DNA of 44,805 nucleotides from Deltaproteobacteria bacterium (GTDB taxonomy: Bacteria; Desulfobacterota; DSM-4660; Desulfatiglandales; HGW-15): contig JAFGPH010000104.1 in the NCBI GenBank assembly GCA_016926135.1, positions 1-44,805 of the forward strand, written 5' to 3'. The notes beneath the pieces are model-generated. The model was not told the origin of the DNA and did not search any database. It saw nothing but the letters and a program-made list of their open reading frames with translations. Of this stretch, positions 42,651 to 44,805 are shown in pieces. How positions within the stretch are numbered: the stretch's first letter is position 1; each line of letters opens with the position of its first letter. A program made the position numbers and the translations under genes.

Positions 42651-43252
42651 TGCGTTTTTCCCACCCTTTCGATGAACTCATCCACCAGCCGGTCCTGGTC
42701 CTTGTCCGTCATCTGCCTTTCGAGAATTTCCTCGGCCTTGAGCGCGGCCAGGCTGATCAGTTCCCGCCGGAGCCGCTCCTTTCCGGATTCCACTTCCCGC
42801 ACGATGGCGGCCTGGGCCTGCGCCAGAATCTGGGCGACCTTCTCATCGGCCTCCCGGATGATTCTCTGCTTCTCCGCCAGGCCCTCTGCGCGGAACTGCT
42901 CCACAATTCCCTGTCTGCTCTTTTCGAATTCCCGGATCTGTTTTTCCAGATCCCGGTATTTTTTCTCCGCCTCTTCTTTCCCCTTCTTCAGGGCATCCAG
43001 ACGCTTTTCGATCTCCTCGCCGCGTGCCGCAAACAGACCTTTAATGTTCGCTTTCTTCAGCACGACCCAGAGAATAATGACCAGCAGGGCAAAATTGATG
43101 AACCGGTACAGCAGATCCAGCAGATCCCCGCTTCGATCCGCCCCCCCATGCCCGCCCGCTGCGAGGGCGGATCCTCCCAGGAAGATAGCATGGACCGCCA
43201 GGGTCATCCCCAGGGCAAGGACTCTTTTCTTCATCTTCCCGAAACCCCTCAT
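42647..43252 (-). CDS. atpF: ATP synthase b subunit with an extra N-terminal hydrophobic segment
   Basis: This peripheral-stalk subunit of about 201 aa has a membrane span LYRFINFALLVIILWVVLKK, then a long helix (KKGKEEAEKKYRDLEKQIRE and on) that dimerises with b'. Before the span there is a second hydrophobic stretch (MKKRVLALGMTLAVHAIFLG ending SALAAGG) that reads as a signal peptide with an AxA site. The mature protein may therefore be N-out as usual after cleavage. The start ATG 43252 overlaps the b' stop (TGATG). Such extended b subunits are seen in Desulfobacterota. Confidence 0.9.
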   Translation of the reverse strand: MRGFGKMKKRVLALGMTLAVHAIFLGGSALAAGGHGGADRSGDLLDLLYRFINFALLVIILWVVLKKANIKGLFAARGEEIEKRLDALKKGKEEAEKKYRDLEKQIREFEKSRQGIVEQFRAEGLAEKQRIIREADEKVAQILAQAQAAIVREVESGKERLRRELISLAALKAEEILERQMTDKDQDRLVDEFIERVGKTH

Positions 43253-43677
43253 CACAGGCTCCTCCCCAGAAGCTTCTCGGCAAGATCCCTGGAGAAAAGG
43301 TCCACCTCCCGGACCAGACCTTGCCGAATCTCCGCGAGTTTCCCTTCCGCATCCTTTCGGGCAAGATCCAGTTTTTCTCCGGCCTTGGCCGTAGCCTCCT
43401 GGTACATCTTCTTTTCCATTTCCAGGGCCTCCGCCTTCAGGGATTCCTTTTCCTTGAGAGCCTCGCGCCGCGCGCCCAAGATGCTTTCTTCGAGCGACCT
43501 GGAGTCCTTCGCGGACCTGTCCCGAAGATCCAAAGCCCGGAGTTCGAGGCCTTCCATCTCTTCTTTTCTTTGTTTCAGAATCCTGCGGATGGGTTTGTAA
43601 AGGATGACATTCAGGAGCAGCAGCAGAATGAGAAAATTGGCGATCTGAATCAGCAACGAGTAGTCAATCTTTAACAT
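43252..43677 (-). CDS. atpF': ATP synthase b' subunit
   Basis: This 141-aa second stalk subunit has the N-terminal span YSLLIQIANFLILLLLLNVI and then LYKPIRRILKQRKEEMEGLE leading into a long coiled coil. A start at ATG 43677 is chosen because GAAGGATC precedes it; the longer frame has no good site. It is the first gene of this atp cluster. The a and c subunits (atpB, atpE) are not here, so the Fo rotor is encoded elsewhere. Confidence 0.92.
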   Translation of the reverse strand: MLKIDYSLLIQIANFLILLLLLNVILYKPIRRILKQRKEEMEGLELRALDLRDRSAKDSRSLEESILGARREALKEKESLKAEALEMEKKMYQEATAKAGEKLDLARKDAEGKLAEIRQGLVREVDLFSRDLAEKLLGRSL

Positions 43678-43852
43678 TGGATCCTTCCTACTCTCATATC
43701 TCAATCAAATCGTGCCTGGAAATGTTCCGACCCAGATGGTGTCGGATTTCGGCCGAAGCCTGGAGCCGGGGCACCTTCCCCATGCACGGCACCCCGGCCG
43801 AAAAACCGATTCGTGACAAAGGCAGACGATGCTGGGGAAACGCGGCGATGTT

Positions 43853-43882
43853 TTCATACAAAAAAAGAACCGGGGTTGTCAA
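43853..43882 (-). promoter_or_regulatory. sigma70-type promoter of the atp cluster
   Basis: On the minus strand, TTGACA (882..877), an 18-base spacer with a T-run and TATGAA (858..853) predict a start near 43846 and a leader of about 170 bases before atpF'. The rest of the 247-base gap 43678-43924 holds no gene. The bactofilin stop is only about 42 bases upstream of the -35 box. Confidence 0.55.
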
Positions 43883-43924
43883 AGCTTTTTTCCCTGGAAG
43901 TTCCATACCCGTCCGAATCCATCT

Positions 43925-44293
43925 CTACCGGATGACGGCGAGCTTCGCATCCTCCGGTTGGGACGCCTTCAACATCTTACAGTTTCCCTCGAAGATGACC
44001 CCTTCATCGATGATTACCGTCGGAGACTGAATGTTGCCGAAGACCTTCCCCGGGGCATGGATCTCGATCCTTTTTTCCGCGATGACGCTGCCGCGAACCT
44101 CCCCGCTGATGATGATATGACCCACGTGGATGTTGGATTGGATTCTGGCCGTCTCCCCCACAATGAGCGTTCCTTCCGCGAAGATCTCCCCCCTGAACTG
44201 TCCGTCAATGCGCACGGCGCCGCTGAAGGCGAGCTTTCCCTCGAACTCCGTGTTGTTCCCCAGGAAGGCGTTGATTTCGTCCCGTCTTTTCAC
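43925..44293 (-). CDS. bactofilin
   Basis: This 122-aa bacterial cytoskeletal protein forms filaments from a right-handed beta-helix. The short N-terminal arm (RRDEINAFLGNNTEFEGKLA) is followed by successive rungs GAVRIDGQFRGEIFAEGTLI, ARIQSNIHVGHIIISGEVRG and APGKVFGNIQSPTVIIDEGV. A short charged tail follows (MLKASQPEDAKLAVIR). A GTG start at 44293, with AGGGG eight bases ahead, gives the normal length; the longer frame into rodA is noise. It follows rodA on the same strand, consistent with a role in cell shape. Confidence 0.92.
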   Translation of the reverse strand: MKRRDEINAFLGNNTEFEGKLAFSGAVRIDGQFRGEIFAEGTLIVGETARIQSNIHVGHIIISGEVRGSVIAEKRIEIHAPGKVFGNIQSPTVIIDEGVIFEGNCKMLKASQPEDAKLAVIR

Positions 44294-44379
44294 CGGAATA
44301 CCCCTGCAACCGAAAAATTGTGCATACCATACGGTCCCTATCCATGCAAGAGAAAAGGGCTGAAGGGCAGGCATTACGC

Positions 44380-44489
44380 TACAGGGTGCGAGGTGCGTAT
44401 ACGCGCAAATTTCTCCCTGCGGAACCGATGGAAAATCCGGCCGGAGCGCTCTTTCACGAAACGCTCGGCCTTGCACCTTGTACCCTGAA
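44380..44489. repeat. imperfect inverted repeat between rodA and the bactofilin gene
   Basis: Arms 44380-44396 and 44473-44489 are complementary at 14 of 17 positions, two of the mismatches being G-U compatible, with about 76 bases between them. The right arm reads GCACCTTGTACCCTGAA. The 209-base gap 44294-44502 holds no gene. It may be a remnant of a dispersed intergenic repeat. Confidence 0.45.
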
Positions 44490-44502
44490 CCGTGAACCCC
44501 TC

Positions 44503-44805
44503 TCACTGAAACATAAAGCGGCGCATGCTGATGTTCAGGAGCAGTCCCATCCCCATCATGGTGGCCAGGATGGAGGACCCCCCGTAGCTGAGGAGGACCA
44601 GAGGGATCCCTACCACGGGCAGCAGTCCGGTGGTCATGCACACGTTGATGACAAGCTGCCAAAAAAGGATGCCGACCACCCCCAGGGCGATCATTGCGCC
44701 AAATCGATCCCTGGAATTCCGCGCGACTCCCAGACCCCAGAGGATGAGGAAGACGTAGAGCAGAATCAGGAAGACGGCCCCCAGGAATCCCCACTCCTCG
44801 GCCAG
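44503..44805 (-). CDS. rodA: RodA peptidoglycan polymerase, C-terminal part
   Basis: The last 100 residues of a SEDS-family glycosyltransferase of the elongasome are present; the rest lies beyond the window. LAEEWGFLGAVFLILLYVFL at the edge is the conserved RodA segment. Three membrane spans follow, including GLLPVVGIPLVLLSYGGSSI, the family signature before the last helix. RodA rather than FtsW is favoured by AEEWGF and by the neighbouring bactofilin. The stop is at 44505..44503. Confidence 0.92.
   Translation of the reverse strand: MAEEWGFLGAVFLILLYVFLILWGLGVARNSRDRFGAMIALGVVGILFWQLVINVCMTTGLLPVVGIPLVLLSYGGSSILATMMGMGLLLNISMRRFMFQ

Overview
The window looks like a chromosomal segment from an anaerobic Desulfobacterota (deltaproteobacterial) genome of moderately high G+C. 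The reasons are an apparent selenocysteine-encoding HdrA, paired GcvH-like proteins with Cys clusters, a BcrA/HgdC-type CoA-dehydratase activase, separate b and b' ATP synthase subunits with no a/c genes in the cluster, and a NtrC-type regulator. The species is not determined from the sequence.

Layout. (1) 1-6970: the 5' end of a HdrA-like flavoprotein (minus) that reads through an in-frame UGA with a SECIS-like hairpin. Divergent to it are a PAS histidine kinase, a NtrC-family sigma54 activator and an archaemetzincin. Then come two paralogous GcvH-fold proteins lacking the lipoyl lysine (minus), preceded by a sigma54-like promoter, and a cupin. (2) 7050-9260: a small accessory and decay zone with a 5'-truncated cyclophilin, a HigB/HigA toxin-antitoxin pair, a DUF6922-like/AbiEii-like pair in which the AbiEii partner is short, and an internally deleted metallo-beta-lactamase-fold gene. 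(3) 9262-12058: a hotdog thioesterase and a SulP-STAS-cNMP transporter. (4) 12330-21038: a polyphosphate island. The plus strand carries ppk1, CHAD, a ParA-like ATPase, CYTH, a 54-aa Cys protein and SixA. The minus strand carries a two-domain PPK2 (PAP type), a helix-hairpin-helix/Lys-rich protein and a metallophosphoesterase. (5) 21116-36655 (all minus): methyltransferase, TraB/PrgY-like, M48-TPR protease, RNase G, a split CoA-dehydratase activase system, radical SAM, DNA polymerase I, a beta-flower protein and RNase Y. (6) 36657-44805 (all minus): a candidate 6S RNA next to zapA, zapB, the F1 and b/b' ATP synthase operon, a bactofilin and the C-terminus of RodA.

How it fits together. The polyphosphate island pairs synthesis (PPK1), use (PPK2/PAP), binding (CHAD, CYTH), and possible granule positioning on the nucleoid (ParA-like ATPase, HhH/Lys-rich protein). 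The whole could be a polyphosphate granule biogenesis and segregation module. This is inference from gene content. The HdrA/two-component/GcvH-like region could be an electron-transfer module under sigma54 control. Several well-formed sigma70 promoters (hdrA, higBA, ppk1, zapB, atp) and one strong rho-independent terminator (after atpC) are visible.
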